A DNA stretch of 56,498 bases from Acidobacteria bacterium UBA823 (GTDB taxonomy: Bacteria > Acidobacteriota > Vicinamibacteria > Vicinamibacterales > UBA823), in assembly GCA_002296225.1 (NCBI GenBank), contig DBHR01000060.1, forward strand, positions 4,953 through 61,450, in the 5' to 3' direction. Below, piece by piece: positions 33,055 through 42,831 of the stretch. The notes under the pieces are model-generated. The model did no database searches. It was not told where the DNA came from and was given only the letters and a program-made list of their open reading frames with translations. The translations under genes and the position numbers were made by a program. Position 1 is the stretch's first letter; each line of letters begins with the position of its first letter.

Positions 33055-35781
33055 ATGTCTATCAGAACTCTGATCATCGTCGCTGTCGTGCTGCTCTTCC
33101 TGATCGTGCCGGCCTTCGCTGGCTTCTACACCAACTGGATTTGGTTCGATCAGGTCGGCTTCAACCAGGTCTTCATCGAGAAACTGGTCTCGCAGGTCAT
33201 ACTCGGAAGTGCCGTTTTCGTGATCGCCTTCAGTCTCCTTCTCGGCGGCCTGCGGTTTGCGTTGCGGGAAATGACTAAGCCCTACCTGCTAGGCGGGGGC
33301 GTGCCAGAGATACAGCCGCTGGTCATCGACCGCAAGGGGCTCAGGCGAATTACGGCTGGCGTCTCAGGACTCGCGGCGCTGTTTATGGGGGTCTTTGCGT
33401 CAGGCCGCTGGCTAGTCTGGCTACAGTATCGGTATGCCACGCCATTCGATGAGACGGATCCGTTACTAGGCCGCAACGTCGCCTTCTACGTGTTCGAGTT
33501 GCCGTTTCTCGACTTTATCCGCTACCTGCTCGTGGCCATTGTTGTGCTCAGCCTCGCCGGCGCCACGGCAATCTACTTCCTGTCTGGCGCGCTCGGTTTT
33601 GAGCCATCAGCTGGTGCCATAAAAATCAGCCGGCGGGCACGCCAGCATTTGTCGCTCCTCGTCGCGGCGTTTCTTGTGCTCCTCGCCTGGGGCGCCTCGC
33701 TTGACATGCCCAGGCTGTTGCTGACGCCGTCGGGAATTATCCAGGGAGCGTCCTACGCCGACGTCGAAGCCGCACTGCCGATGCTAAGGCTGCTCGTTGG
33801 GGCCGCGCTGCTTGGCGCCGGTCTAGCAATCTATCAGGCGTTCTCCCCGAAGCACTGGCCGGTGCCACTCGCGGTGGTCCTGTATGTCGCGGTCTCGGCA
33901 GGCGGAACTGGCTACGCTGCCATCGTCCAACGGATCATCGTTACGCCGAACGAGCAAGAAATGGAAGCGCCGTTCATCAATTACAACATCGCCGCCACTC
34001 GAAAGGCATTTGCACTCGACGCGATCGACGCGCGCGTACTCTCTGGCGATGCGACGCTCACGCGTGAGGACATCGAGGCGAATCCTGAGACGATCAATAA
34101 TGTTCGGCTCTGGGACCACGGACCCTTGCTCGATACATTCGGCCAGATTCAGGCGATCCGGTCGTATTATGACTTCGCGTCGGTCGACAATGACCGCTAC
34201 GTGATCAACGGTGAGTACCGCCAGACCATGCTCTCGAGTCGGGAACTAAACTCGAGCAGCTTGTCCAATCGGACGTGGCCGAACGAGCGGTTAGTCTTCA
34301 CGCATGGATACGGTCTGGCGCTTGGCCCGGTCAACCAGGTCACAGCCGAAGGGTTGCCGGTGCTCTTTCTGAAGGACCTACCGCCAAGCTCAGAGGTTGA
34401 TCTGTCGGTTGAGGAACCGAGCGTGTATTTCGGCGAACTGTCGAACGATTACGTCATCGTGAACACCAACACACGTGAATTCCACTATCCTCAAGGCGAT
34501 GACAATATCTATAGCTCCTACGAGGGCACTGGCGGTGTCCCAATCGGCGGGCTATTCCGCAAACTGCTGTTTAGCCTCCGCTTCCGCTCGCTCAACGTGC
34601 TCATCAGCGAACAGCTAACAGCCAGCAGCCGGATCCTTATCCACCGAAATATCAGCGAGCGTGTCAAGACAGTCGCGCCGTTCCTGATGTACGACCGCGA
34701 TCCATACATGGTGATCTCGGAAGGTCGGCTGTTCTGGATCATCGATGCCTACACGGTGACCGACAGCTACCCGTACTCGACTCAGGCGATGCGGGACATC
34801 AACTACATCCGGAACTCGGTGAAGATCGTCGTCGACGCGTATCACGGCGAGATGACCTACTATCTCGCCGACGCCGACGACCCGATTGCGGCAACAATCG
34901 GTCGGATCTTCCCCGACCTATTTACACCAATCGAGGCAATGTCGCCCGATCTTCGTAGCCACGTTCGCTACCCACAGGACATTTTCACGCTGCAGACAGC
35001 GATGTTCTCGACCTATCACATGACCAATCCGGCGGTGTTTTACAACAAAGAGGATCAGTGGGACGTGCCGTCGATCGACGGCGAAGGGCGCATGGCCCAG
35101 ATGGAGCCCTACTACACCATCATGAAACTGCCGGGCGAGCAGAACGCCGAATTTATCCAGATGCTGCCGTTCACACCCCGCAGGAAGGACAATCTCGCGG
35201 CCTGGATGGTCGCGCGAAGCGACGGTGAGCACTATGGCAAACTGATGGTGTTTCAGTTTCCCAAGCAGAAGCTAATCTTCGGTCCACGGCAAATCGTCGC
35301 CAGAATTAATCAGGACCAGGAGATCTCGCCGCAGCTTACGCTCTGGAACCAGCAAGGCTCGCAGGTGATTCAAGGCACGCTGCTGGTTGTGCCGATCGAG
35401 GAATCACTCCTCTATATCCGGCCGCTTTACCTGCGCGCGGCCGACGGCCAGATTCCCGAGCTCAAACGCGTTATCGTTGCCTATCAGAACCAGATCGTAA
35501 TGGAGGAGACCCTGGCCTTAGCGCTAAACCGCCTGTTCGGCCGGGCGAGTCCGGAACAGCAGCCGACGTTGACAACGGCGGCCAGCCCCCCCACCCAGCC
35601 GTTTGGCCTGACTCAGCCAGCACCCGAGTTGCCAGATGACATCTCGACACTCGCGACCGAAGCGCGGCAACACTACCAGCGAGCAATTCAGGCACAACGG
35701 GTGGGAGATTGGAACCGTTACGGCGTTGAACTGGATCAGCTCAGTGAAATCCTGGAACAGATGGCCGCGCCTGGGCAATAG
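33055..35781 (+). CDS. UPF0182 (COG1615) family membrane protein
   Basis: 908-residue protein. The N-terminal 300 residues hold about seven membrane spans, starting LIIVAVVLLFLIVPAFAGFYTNWIWFDQVGF; the F-Y-T-N-W-I-W-F-D and FVIEKLVSQ-like blocks typify UPF0182. A large extracytoplasmic region follows with family motifs NYNIAATRKAFALD, NNVRLWDHGPLLDTFGQIQ, FTHGYGLALGPVN, FGELSNDYVIVNT, RSLNVLISEQL, and VRYPQDIFTLQT. The acidic helical C-terminus (YQRAIQAQRVGDWNRYGVELDQLSEILEQM) is also normal. Function of the family is unknown. ATG 33055 follows GAGG closely. Length is within the usual 850-1000. Confidence 0.93.
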   Translation: MSIRTLIIVAVVLLFLIVPAFAGFYTNWIWFDQVGFNQVFIEKLVSQVILGSAVFVIAFSLLLGGLRFALREMTKPYLLGGGVPEIQPLVIDRKGLRRITAGVSGLAALFMGVFASGRWLVWLQYRYATPFDETDPLLGRNVAFYVFELPFLDFIRYLLVAIVVLSLAGATAIYFLSGALGFEPSAGAIKISRRARQHLSLLVAAFLVLLAWGASLDMPRLLLTPSGIIQGASYADVEAALPMLRLLVGAALLGAGLAIYQAFSPKHWPVPLAVVLYVAVSAGGTGYAAIVQRIIVTPNEQEMEAPFINYNIAATRKAFALDAIDARVLSGDATLTREDIEANPETINNVRLWDHGPLLDTFGQIQAIRSYYDFASVDNDRYVINGEYRQTMLSSRELNSSSLSNRTWPNERLVFTHGYGLALGPVNQVTAEGLPVLFLKDLPPSSEVDLSVEEPSVYFGELSNDYVIVNTNTREFHYPQGDDNIYSSYEGTGGVPIGGLFRKLLFSLRFRSLNVLISEQLTASSRILIHRNISERVKTVAPFLMYDRDPYMVISEGRLFWIIDAYTVTDSYPYSTQAMRDINYIRNSVKIVVDAYHGEMTYYLADADDPIAATIGRIFPDLFTPIEAMSPDLRSHVRYPQDIFTLQTAMFSTYHMTNPAVFYNKEDQWDVPSIDGEGRMAQMEPYYTIMKLPGEQNAEFIQMLPFTPRRKDNLAAWMVARSDGEHYGKLMVFQFPKQKLIFGPRQIVARINQDQEISPQLTLWNQQGSQVIQGTLLVVPIEESLLYIRPLYLRAADGQIPELKRVIVAYQNQIVMEETLALALNRLFGRASPEQQPTLTTAASPPTQPFGLTQPAPELPDDISTLATEARQHYQRAIQAQRVGDWNRYGVELDQLSEILEQMAAPGQ

Positions 35782-35851
35782 CTTGCGCGACGCAATTCTT
35801 CCGGCCCCTAGGTGGTGCTGTGGTCCGCGTCTGACTTATCAGGAGGAGCCA

Positions 35852-37153
35852 ATGACATCCGCGCGAAGCAGCCTTCTCGTGTGCACCCTAGCCGCGCTCA
35901 CGCTGGCCGGCTGCGCCGAGCCGGCGGTCGAGCTCACGCCTGGCCTCAAAGCCTTCGTGGGCGCGCGCATCATCGACGGTACCGGCAACATGATCGAAGA
36001 CGGTGCCCTCATCGTTCGCGACGGGCGAGTCGAGGCGGTCGGACCATCCGACTCGGTATCGGTGCCGGTCAGCGCCGAGTGGATCGACCTGACGGGCCTG
36101 ACGATTATGCCTGGCTTGATCAACACCCACGGTCACGTCGGCGCCACGCGGGGACTGGAATCGAATTCCGATCTATATACGCGCGACAACCTATTACATC
36201 AACTCGGGCTGTACGCCCGCTACGGCGTCACTACGGTGTTCAGCCTCGGCGGCGACGATCAAGCCGGCTTTAACCTGCGGAACGAACAGGATCTGTCACT
36301 CGATCGCGCACGTCTCTTCGTCGCAGGTCCCGTCGTCGTAGGCGATACGCCGGAGGAAGTTGAACCTATCGTCGATGAGGTCGCTAGGATGGGAGCGGAT
36401 ATCGTCAAGATCCGCGTTGATGACAATCTCGGCTCCACGACCAAGATGCCCGAAGAGGCCTGGCGGGCCGTCATCAGACGCGCCCACGAACATGGGCTAC
36501 GAGTGGCTGCGCACGTATTTTATCTTGACGACGCAAGAAAGTTGGTCGACGCGGAAGTCGACTTTCTCGCGCACAGCATCCGTGACACTGACGTTGACCA
36601 GGAACTAATCGACAAGATGGTGGAACGGAACGTGTGCCTAAGCCCAACGTTGATGCGGGAGGTCTCGACCTTCGTCTACGAGTCGCGGCCCGCCTTTTTC
36701 GACGATCCGTTCTTCCTGCGAGCCGCTGACGCCGATGTCATTGCCGGACTCGAGGACCCCGAACGACAGGCGCGGGTCCAGAACAGCAAGAGCTCTCAGG
36801 GGTACAAGGCCGCACTCGAAGTGGCGATGCGGAATGTCAAGGCCTTGGCCGACGGCGGTGTGCGTCTCGCGTTTGGGACCGACACGGGGCCGGTCGGCCG
36901 CTTCCAAGGCTACTTCGAGCAACTCGAACTCGAACGCATGGTTGAGGCCGGCTTGACCGCGGCCCAGGCGATCATGACGGCCACGGGCGACGCTGCCGCG
37001 TGCATGCAGGTCAAGGACGATCTCGGTACGCTGGCGGCGGGTACTTGGGCCGACTTCGTGGTGCTCTCGGCCAATCCACTCGACGATATTCTGAACACCC
37101 GATCGATCGAGTCGGTCTGGGTCGCGGGTAACCCTGTAACGTCAGGCAATTGA
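35852..37153 (+). CDS. Lipoprotein amidohydrolase (imidazolonepropionase-like metal hydrolase)
   Basis: 433-residue metal-dependent hydrolase, anchored outside the inner membrane by a lipoprotein signal: ALTLAGC gives a good lipobox with the acylated Cys near residue 19. ATG 35852 is 5 bases after AGGAGGAGCC; the frame is open far upstream but overlaps the UPF0182 gene. Metal-site motifs are PGLINTHGHV (HxH), a lysine in DIVKIRVDD, H in RVAAHVFYLDD, H in FLAHSIRDTD, and D in LAFGTDTG. This pattern fits the amidohydrolase subfamily often found as secreted imidazolonepropionase-like or Xaa-Pro/peptidase-like enzymes. The substrate is unknown. Confidence 0.9.
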   Translation: MTSARSSLLVCTLAALTLAGCAEPAVELTPGLKAFVGARIIDGTGNMIEDGALIVRDGRVEAVGPSDSVSVPVSAEWIDLTGLTIMPGLINTHGHVGATRGLESNSDLYTRDNLLHQLGLYARYGVTTVFSLGGDDQAGFNLRNEQDLSLDRARLFVAGPVVVGDTPEEVEPIVDEVARMGADIVKIRVDDNLGSTTKMPEEAWRAVIRRAHEHGLRVAAHVFYLDDARKLVDAEVDFLAHSIRDTDVDQELIDKMVERNVCLSPTLMREVSTFVYESRPAFFDDPFFLRAADADVIAGLEDPERQARVQNSKSSQGYKAALEVAMRNVKALADGGVRLAFGTDTGPVGRFQGYFEQLELERMVEAGLTAAQAIMTATGDAAACMQVKDDLGTLAAGTWADFVVLSANPLDDILNTRSIESVWVAGNPVTSGN

Positions 37154-37300
37154 ACGGCATCGCTGCTCCAGCGTGAGCGCTACAGCGTTTCTCGTCAACA
37201 GCATCGAATTGACCCGCCTCCTGGTGTTGAGCGGCATAGAGCGCGTTTGAACCATTGCGACGGTCTCGTCTGTCCTCTTTGCTAAGTTCGGTGACAGCTC

Positions 37301-37951
37301 GTGAAGGGACCTAGGACAGAGTCAGCGAAGCGGCCGATCGCGCTAGCGCTATGCCGAGCACTGGCTGAAGACCCTTTCTACCGCACGATCGCCGGCGCCT
37401 GGGAGCAAGGCACATCTGCGTTCGAAACTGCGCTCGTGCGGTACTTCGAATACGCCCTGGACGAAGCCGAGGCGACCGGTAAGCTGGTTGTGGACGACGG
37501 ACAACTCGGTGGCGCCGCTTGGTCCCTGCCGACGGCGTCTGGGATCGACCACAAGATACAACGCGAAAAAGAACGGTTTCTTCGTGAGACCCTCGGCGAC
37601 TACGGCTTCTCCGCGTATCGACGGATCACCAAGTTCATGCGCCGGCGATCGCGCGCCTGCGTCCCAGCAGACGCGTGGTACCTGTCGATCATTGGCATCG
37701 CACCGCAGATGCAAGGTCTAGGACTTGGCCAGAAGCTCCTCAAGCCGACGCTCGCCGAGGCAGACGCAGTCGCAGTTGGCTGCTATCTCGAAACGTTCAG
37801 TACGCGTAACGTGCCGTTCTACGCTAGGCTGGGTTTCGACGTCGTTGGCATGCCTCACGAACCGACGACCGATGCTCGTTATTCGATCATGCTTCGCCGC
37901 CCACGCCCTGTTTCTTCCAGTACCGCTCCAGACCAAGCCAGCACATCCTGA
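37301..37951 (+). CDS. GNAT-family N-acetyltransferase
   Basis: 216-residue acetyltransferase. The acetyl-CoA binding motif A is clear: LSIIGIAPQMQGLGLGQKLL (about residues 127-146), followed by LETFSTRNVPFYARLGFDVVG, the usual motif B end. The layout resembles the MshD/puromycin-resistance-like GNATs that act on small amines, but the substrate is unknown. The start is GTG 37301 with no strong ribosome site, so a later start is possible. The last 65 bases overlap, tail to tail, the gene on the other strand. Confidence 0.83.
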   Translation: MKGPRTESAKRPIALALCRALAEDPFYRTIAGAWEQGTSAFETALVRYFEYALDEAEATGKLVVDDGQLGGAAWSLPTASGIDHKIQREKERFLRETLGDYGFSAYRRITKFMRRRSRACVPADAWYLSIIGIAPQMQGLGLGQKLLKPTLAEADAVAVGCYLETFSTRNVPFYARLGFDVVGMPHEPTTDARYSIMLRRPRPVSSSTAPDQASTS

Positions 37952-38810
37952 GCGGCGCGGCGTCCTCGTAATGCCTGGCCGTCGTCTCAGGCAATCGCTG
38001 TCTGAGCAATGTCGCGACCTCAGCCACAAATTGCGAAAGCCCGTCCTCGTTTGAATCTCGCGTAATGATCCGCCTAGCGATCTCGGCCAGCTCGTCGAGA
38101 TGCTCGACAAACGTGCGCAGATGATTCACCGAGTCGGTGTGCGGGCCAAAGTGGGTCAGAAACAGCGTGTCGGGCCGCCAGCGTTCGATTGCCTCGACGC
38201 TCTTACGCCAAGCCTCTACGTCGACGTCGGGCGGCGGCGTCGGCGGGAGTACGTACGGCACGGGCCCCACACGTATACCGGCCGTGTCTCCCACAAAAGC
38301 GATGCCACTGCCGCGGTCAAAATAGCTGACGTGATGCCGCGCGTGGCCTGGCGTATAGGCCACCTCAAGCTCCCGCTCGCCGATGCGGATCCGCTCGCCA
38401 CCGTTGAGGCTGCGTAAGTTGGCGTGGGGCACGGCCTTGAACTCGCCCCACAGCTGTTCGAGCTCGTCGCCCCAGATTTGGTGGGCGCTCGCAATAAGCC
38501 TAGCCGGGTCGACCATGTGCCGGGTCCCCGCTGCATGAACGTATACCTCGATTTCCGGGCTCTTGGCCACCATCGCCCCGGTGGCCCCGGCGTGGTCAAG
38601 ATGGATATGCGTCAGGAGGATCGCCCGAACGTCGGCGGCACCAATCCCATGCCGCCTGAGCTCGGCCTCAAGCGTTGCCAAGGTAGAGGCCGGACCCGGA
38701 TCGACAACAGCAGCGCCGAAGTTTCCGTGCAGCACGCCTGCCGCAATCACTTCCGGTTGCTCCTGAAAGCGCAGGTCGATGTAACCGATGTCGCGTGTCA
38801 GCCGATGCAT
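37887..38810 (-). CDS. MBL-fold metallo-hydrolase
   Basis: 307-residue hydrolase of the metallo-beta-lactamase fold. The metal site LLTHIHLDHAGATG gives H68, H70, D72 and H73; later ligands are H in YTPGHARHHVSYFD, D in FVGDTAG, and H in LFLTHFGPHTD. The protein resembles glyoxalase II-like hydrolases with an added C-terminal helical part that ends at a loosely conserved tail. ATG 38810 is chosen because the domain starts there; the frame is open to 38879 but has no ribosome site. The gene overlaps the GNAT gene by 65 bases at its 3' end and is divergent from clpS. Confidence 0.87.
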   Translation of the reverse strand: MHRLTRDIGYIDLRFQEQPEVIAAGVLHGNFGAAVVDPGPASTLATLEAELRRHGIGAADVRAILLTHIHLDHAGATGAMVAKSPEIEVYVHAAGTRHMVDPARLIASAHQIWGDELEQLWGEFKAVPHANLRSLNGGERIRIGERELEVAYTPGHARHHVSYFDRGSGIAFVGDTAGIRVGPVPYVLPPTPPPDVDVEAWRKSVEAIERWRPDTLFLTHFGPHTDSVNHLRTFVEHLDELAEIARRIITRDSNEDGLSQFVAEVATLLRQRLPETTARHYEDAAPLRMCWLGLERYWKKQGVGGEA

Positions 38811-38947
38811 GATCCGTGGTCGTCCCGAGGCCGGAATCGGCAACACCATCTTACTATGCCGATCTGTGCACCGCGACACACCAACCGCTGCTTGACGTCA
38901 TCTGATCGCTCCCATAGGCTGGTCGCAGGACCCCTGAGAATCCGACC

Positions 38948-39259
38948 ATGGCGCCAGGCGAACACCCCGAGGGCCAGACCCTAGACCGTGTCCGGTCGGT
39001 CACGAAAGAACCGACCCGCTACCGGGTGCTGCTCCACAACGACGACTACACCACGATGGAGTTCGTCGTGGACGTGCTGGAGTCAGTGTTCCAAAAGTCG
39101 CCCGCCGAGGCCTACCGAATCATGATGCAAGTACATACCCAGCACCAAGGGGTCTGCGGGGTCTATCCCTACGACGTTGCAGAGACCAAGGCCCACTCGG
39201 TGGGAGAACTCGCCCGGCGTGAGGGGTTTCCGTTGCAAATCTCGGTCGAGGAGGAGTGA
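38948..39259 (+). CDS. clpS: ClpS adaptor
   Basis: 103-residue adaptor that hands N-degron proteins to ClpAP. The core VLLHNDDYTTMEFVVDVL near residue 27 includes the N-D-D-Y/T-T-M-E-F binding-pocket signature, followed by HTQHQGVCGVYPYDVAETK. A flexible N-terminal tail of about 20 residues is present, as needed for engaging ClpA. It lies 13 bases before clpA on the same strand. The two genes are the usual bacterial pair. Confidence 0.97.
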   Translation: MAPGEHPEGQTLDRVRSVTKEPTRYRVLLHNDDYTTMEFVVDVLESVFQKSPAEAYRIMMQVHTQHQGVCGVYPYDVAETKAHSVGELARREGFPLQISVEEE

Positions 39260-39272
39260 GGACCCTCGCGTC

Positions 39273-41639
39273 ATGTTCAGTACGTCACTCGAAATAGTTC
39301 TCGGCCTCGCGTACCGTGAGGCCGAATCGCGTCGCCACGTGCACCTGACGCTCGAACATCTCCTCTACGCGCTAGCGAACGACATCGAAGGCGAAGAGAT
39401 CATGGGAGCCTGTGGTGCCGACCTGCCGGCACTCCGGCACGACCTTGACAAGTATCTCCAGCGCAAGATCGACCAACTTCCGAGACACGTCCATCAGGAG
39501 CCGGATCAAACACTCGCGTTCCGACGAGCGTTGCAAGCGGCGGTGCTACACGTGCAGAGCGCTGGCAAAGATGAAGTCCACTCCGGCGACGTGTTAGCCG
39601 CTATCCTCCAGCAGCCAAAAACCAAATGCTTCGCAGCCGAGGTATTGCTCGCGCAGGGCGTCACCAGACTCGACGTGTTGAACTACATCTCTCACGGTAT
39701 TGCCAAGGTGCCGTTAGCGCCGAATAACGACGCTGCCGCGCAGACCGAAGCCGTCCGCACCGGCGCGGAAGACGACGCGCCGGCGACGCCGCGGGACCCG
39801 CTAGCGGCCTTCACCGTAAATTTATCGGAGCGTGCGGCCTCCGGCCGGTTCGACCCTCTCATCGGACGAGCGGACGAGCTGCAGCGAACGATGGAGGTGC
39901 TCTGCCGACGTCGAAAAAATAATCCGGTGTTCGTTGGCGATGCCGGGGTGGGCAAGACGGCGCTAGCCGAAGGGCTCGCTGCGCGCTTGCTCGAGGACGG
40001 GGTGCCAGCAGCGCTACAGGGAGCTGAGATTTTCTCGCTCGATACGACGGCGCTCCTCGCCGGGACTAGGTTCCGGGGCGATTTCGAAGAGCGATTCAAG
40101 GCGGTGCTAGCGGCGCTCCGCAAGCGAGCAAAGCCCATTCTCTTCATCGATGAAGTGCACGCTGCAGTTGGCGCGGGCGCAACGACCGGTGGCACCATAG
40201 ACCTCGCGACCCTGATCAAACCGATGCTTAGTGCCGGTGAGGTTCGGGTGATTGGCTCGACCACGCGCGAAGAGTTTAAGCACATTGAGAGAGATCGCGC
40301 ACTGGCCCGCCGGCTACAGACGATCGTGATCGATGAGCCAAGTCCTGAGGAGACCGTCAAGATCCTTCAAGGACTACGAGCGCGCTACAGCGAGCATCAC
40401 GACACCGACTATACGGATGCCGCGCTCGCGACGGCCGTCAGGCTCGCTGGTCGGCACCTTCGTGACAGTCGGCTCCCGGACAGTGCCATTGACGTGCTCG
40501 ACGAAGCCGGCGCGATGCTCCGGCTGCGGCGCACAGCCACGGACGGCGAGGGTGACGAGGACCGCAGCGCCAATCGGCCGGCAGCGGTTGTCACACCGAC
40601 AGACATCGAACGCGTGGTTGCACGCATGGCGCGAATCCCGGAACAGCAGGCCTCGGCGTCCGATAAGGAACGCCTGCGCACGCTGGAAGAGGCACTACAG
40701 CGCGTTGTCTTCGGTCAGGACACTGCAGTCACCGCGGTCGTCAAGGCGATCAAGCGGTCGCGAGCCGGCCTCGGTCAGCCCGATCGACCAGCCGGTTGCT
40801 TCCTGTTCACCGGCCCGACCGGCGTCGGCAAGACCGAACTGGCGAAGCAGCTGGCAATCCATCTAGGCAACGAGTTCCTCCGGTACGACATGAGCGAGTA
40901 CGTAGAGAAGCATGCTGTCGCCAGGCTGATCGGAGCGCCACCAGGCTACGTCGGCTTTGAACAGGGCGGGTTGTTGGTCGACGCGATTAGAAACCATCCT
41001 TACGCTGTCGTGCTGCTCGATGAGATCGAGAAAGCCCACCAAGACCTGTTCAACATCCTATTGCAAGTGATGGATCACGCGACGCTCACCGACAACAGCG
41101 GCCGGAAGGCTGATTTTCGCCAAGTCGTGGTGATCATGACATCCAACGCTGGCTCCCGAGAGATGAGCGCTGGCGCGATCGGATTTAGCGGGGAGCAGTC
41201 GAGGGTAGCCCGCGGACGGATGAAAGCGGCGATCGATCGGATCTTCAGCCCAGAGTTCCGTAATCGGCTCGACGCGATTGTGACGTTCGACACACTCACA
41301 CCAGACGCAATGGAAACGATCGTCGAGAAGTTTATCCTGCAGCTCGAGGCGCAACTCGGCGAGCGGCGCGTGGCCATCACCCTAGAGCCCGAGGCGCGGC
41401 GGTGGCTCGCCACGAAAGGCTACGACCCGGCCTACGGCGCTCGCCCGCTCGCCCGGGTAGTGCAGACCGAGGTGAGGGATCCGCTCACAGAGGAGATTCT
41501 TTTCGGCAACCTGGAGCAGGGCGGTACCGTCCGAATTGGCTTAGCGGACGGGGATGATGCCCTGACGTTCGCCGTCGAGCCGAGCACCCAGACATCGCAG
41601 AACGCCGACGCGGCCACAAACCCGGAAACGGTCTCCTGA
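39273..41639 (+). CDS. clpA: ClpA, ATP-dependent Clp protease ATPase subunit
   Basis: 788-residue AAA+ unfoldase that works with ClpP and ClpS. Order: Clp N domain (about 1-145); NBD1 with Walker A GDAGVGKTALAEG and Walker B ILFIDEVHA; short middle region without the ClpB coiled coil; NBD2 with GPTGVGKTELAKQ and VVLLDEIEKAH, then the ClpA-type C-terminal domain. ATG 39273 is preceded by GAGGAGTGAGGA, which overlaps the clpS stop; the frame continues upstream through clpS and is not used. clpP is not in the window. Length matches E. coli ClpA (758) with a longer linker. Confidence 0.97.
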   Translation: MFSTSLEIVLGLAYREAESRRHVHLTLEHLLYALANDIEGEEIMGACGADLPALRHDLDKYLQRKIDQLPRHVHQEPDQTLAFRRALQAAVLHVQSAGKDEVHSGDVLAAILQQPKTKCFAAEVLLAQGVTRLDVLNYISHGIAKVPLAPNNDAAAQTEAVRTGAEDDAPATPRDPLAAFTVNLSERAASGRFDPLIGRADELQRTMEVLCRRRKNNPVFVGDAGVGKTALAEGLAARLLEDGVPAALQGAEIFSLDTTALLAGTRFRGDFEERFKAVLAALRKRAKPILFIDEVHAAVGAGATTGGTIDLATLIKPMLSAGEVRVIGSTTREEFKHIERDRALARRLQTIVIDEPSPEETVKILQGLRARYSEHHDTDYTDAALATAVRLAGRHLRDSRLPDSAIDVLDEAGAMLRLRRTATDGEGDEDRSANRPAAVVTPTDIERVVARMARIPEQQASASDKERLRTLEEALQRVVFGQDTAVTAVVKAIKRSRAGLGQPDRPAGCFLFTGPTGVGKTELAKQLAIHLGNEFLRYDMSEYVEKHAVARLIGAPPGYVGFEQGGLLVDAIRNHPYAVVLLDEIEKAHQDLFNILLQVMDHATLTDNSGRKADFRQVVVIMTSNAGSREMSAGAIGFSGEQSRVARGRMKAAIDRIFSPEFRNRLDAIVTFDTLTPDAMETIVEKFILQLEAQLGERRVAITLEPEARRWLATKGYDPAYGARPLARVVQTEVRDPLTEEILFGNLEQGGTVRIGLADGDDALTFAVEPSTQTSQNADAATNPETVS

Positions 41640-41644
41640 TCGGG

Positions 41645-42826
41645 ATGGCTTCGCTGACTCCCCCTGAATTCAGGGCCCGTTTTCCCATCTTGGCCCGGCG
41701 AACCTACGTGAACAGTTGCTCCCAAGGCGCGTTGTCGATGGATGTCGACGCCGCCATGCGCCGCTTTCTCGACTCGTGGAACGCGGAGGGGTCGTCTTGG
41801 GAGGCCTGGGTCGGCGAGGTCGAGCGACTACGCGCCACGTTCGCAACGCTGATCGGCGCGGACGCCGATGAAGTGGCAGTGCTGCCGAGTGCGTCGGTCG
41901 GCATCAACGCGATCGCCAGCTCCATGGCGTTCGACGGTCTACGCCGCCGGGTCGTCATGGGCAAGTTCGAGTTCCCCACGATGGCTCAGGTTTGGCTCGC
42001 GCAGCGCCCGCGTGGCGCCGAGGTAACATGGGTGGACGCCGTCAACGGGATGCTGCCGACCGAGTCGTACGCGCGGACGGTTGATGAACGGACACTGATT
42101 GTTCCCGCAACGCACGTCTGCTTTCGGAACGGACACAAGACCGACATCGCCGCCCTCGCAGCGTTATGCCGCCACCACGGTGCGTACCTTTTCCTCGACG
42201 ATTATCAGTGCACCGGTACCGGACCGATCGACGTGCGGGCGTTGGGCGTCGACCTCATGGTCACCGGCACGGTCAAGTATCTGCTCGGCCCATCGGGCGT
42301 GGCCTTTCTGTACGTCCGCCGCGAGCTCGTCGAACGCCTCGTGCCAACGATGACCGGCTGGTTTGGGCGGGTGAATCCGTTTGCTTTCAGCATCGACAGG
42401 CTCGACTGGTCGCCGTCAGCCCGAAGATTTGAATCGGGTACACCGATGATCCCAAACGTTTACGGCGCCCAAGCCGGCATCGAGCTACTCGACGCGGTCG
42501 GACTCAAAACGATCGAGCGCACCGTCGCCGAGTTGACCGCCGGACTGATTGCTTGGGCAAGTAACGCCGGCGTTACGGTCGCCACGCCGACAGACCCGAC
42601 GCGCCGTGGACCGCTCGTCGTCCTGCGCTCAGTCGACGCGCCCGCCCTGGTGTCGCGGCTCGCCGCACGCGGCATCATTGCCTCGTGCCGTGACGACGGC
42701 GTCCGCATCTCTTTCCACGGATACAACACCCAGGAGGATCTCGACTCAGTAACTGCAGCGCTGGAAGCCGAGTCGAGAATGCTCAGGCGCGCGAAGGTCA
42801 ATCAGGAGCAAGAAGCTAGGAGTTAG
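41645..42826 (+). CDS. Class V aminotransferase-fold PLP enzyme
   Basis: 393-residue PLP enzyme related to cysteine desulfurases, selenocysteine lyases and isopenicillin-N epimerases. YVNSCSQGALSMDVDAAM near residue 20 replaces the usual YLNNAATG block. D in YLFLDDYQCTGTGPID binds PLP, and the lysine in VTGTVKYLLGPSGVAFLYV forms the Schiff base. The C-terminal region (RLAARGIIASCRDDGVRISFHGYNT) has a Cys/Arg pattern typical of the fold. ATG 41645 lies just after clpA. Its stop is 5 bases before the bicupin gene, so the two probably share a transcript and a pathway. The reaction cannot be told from sequence. Confidence 0.85.
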   Translation: MASLTPPEFRARFPILARRTYVNSCSQGALSMDVDAAMRRFLDSWNAEGSSWEAWVGEVERLRATFATLIGADADEVAVLPSASVGINAIASSMAFDGLRRRVVMGKFEFPTMAQVWLAQRPRGAEVTWVDAVNGMLPTESYARTVDERTLIVPATHVCFRNGHKTDIAALAALCRHHGAYLFLDDYQCTGTGPIDVRALGVDLMVTGTVKYLLGPSGVAFLYVRRELVERLVPTMTGWFGRVNPFAFSIDRLDWSPSARRFESGTPMIPNVYGAQAGIELLDAVGLKTIERTVAELTAGLIAWASNAGVTVATPTDPTRRGPLVVLRSVDAPALVSRLAARGIIASCRDDGVRISFHGYNTQEDLDSVTAALEAESRMLRRAKVNQEQEARS

Positions 42827-42831
42827 GAGCG

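Noticed and set aside
41645..42826. Naming the class V enzyme as a second SufS/cysteine desulfurase
   Set aside because: It lacks the group II RTGHHC loop and has YVNSCSQGAL instead of the YLDNAAT block.
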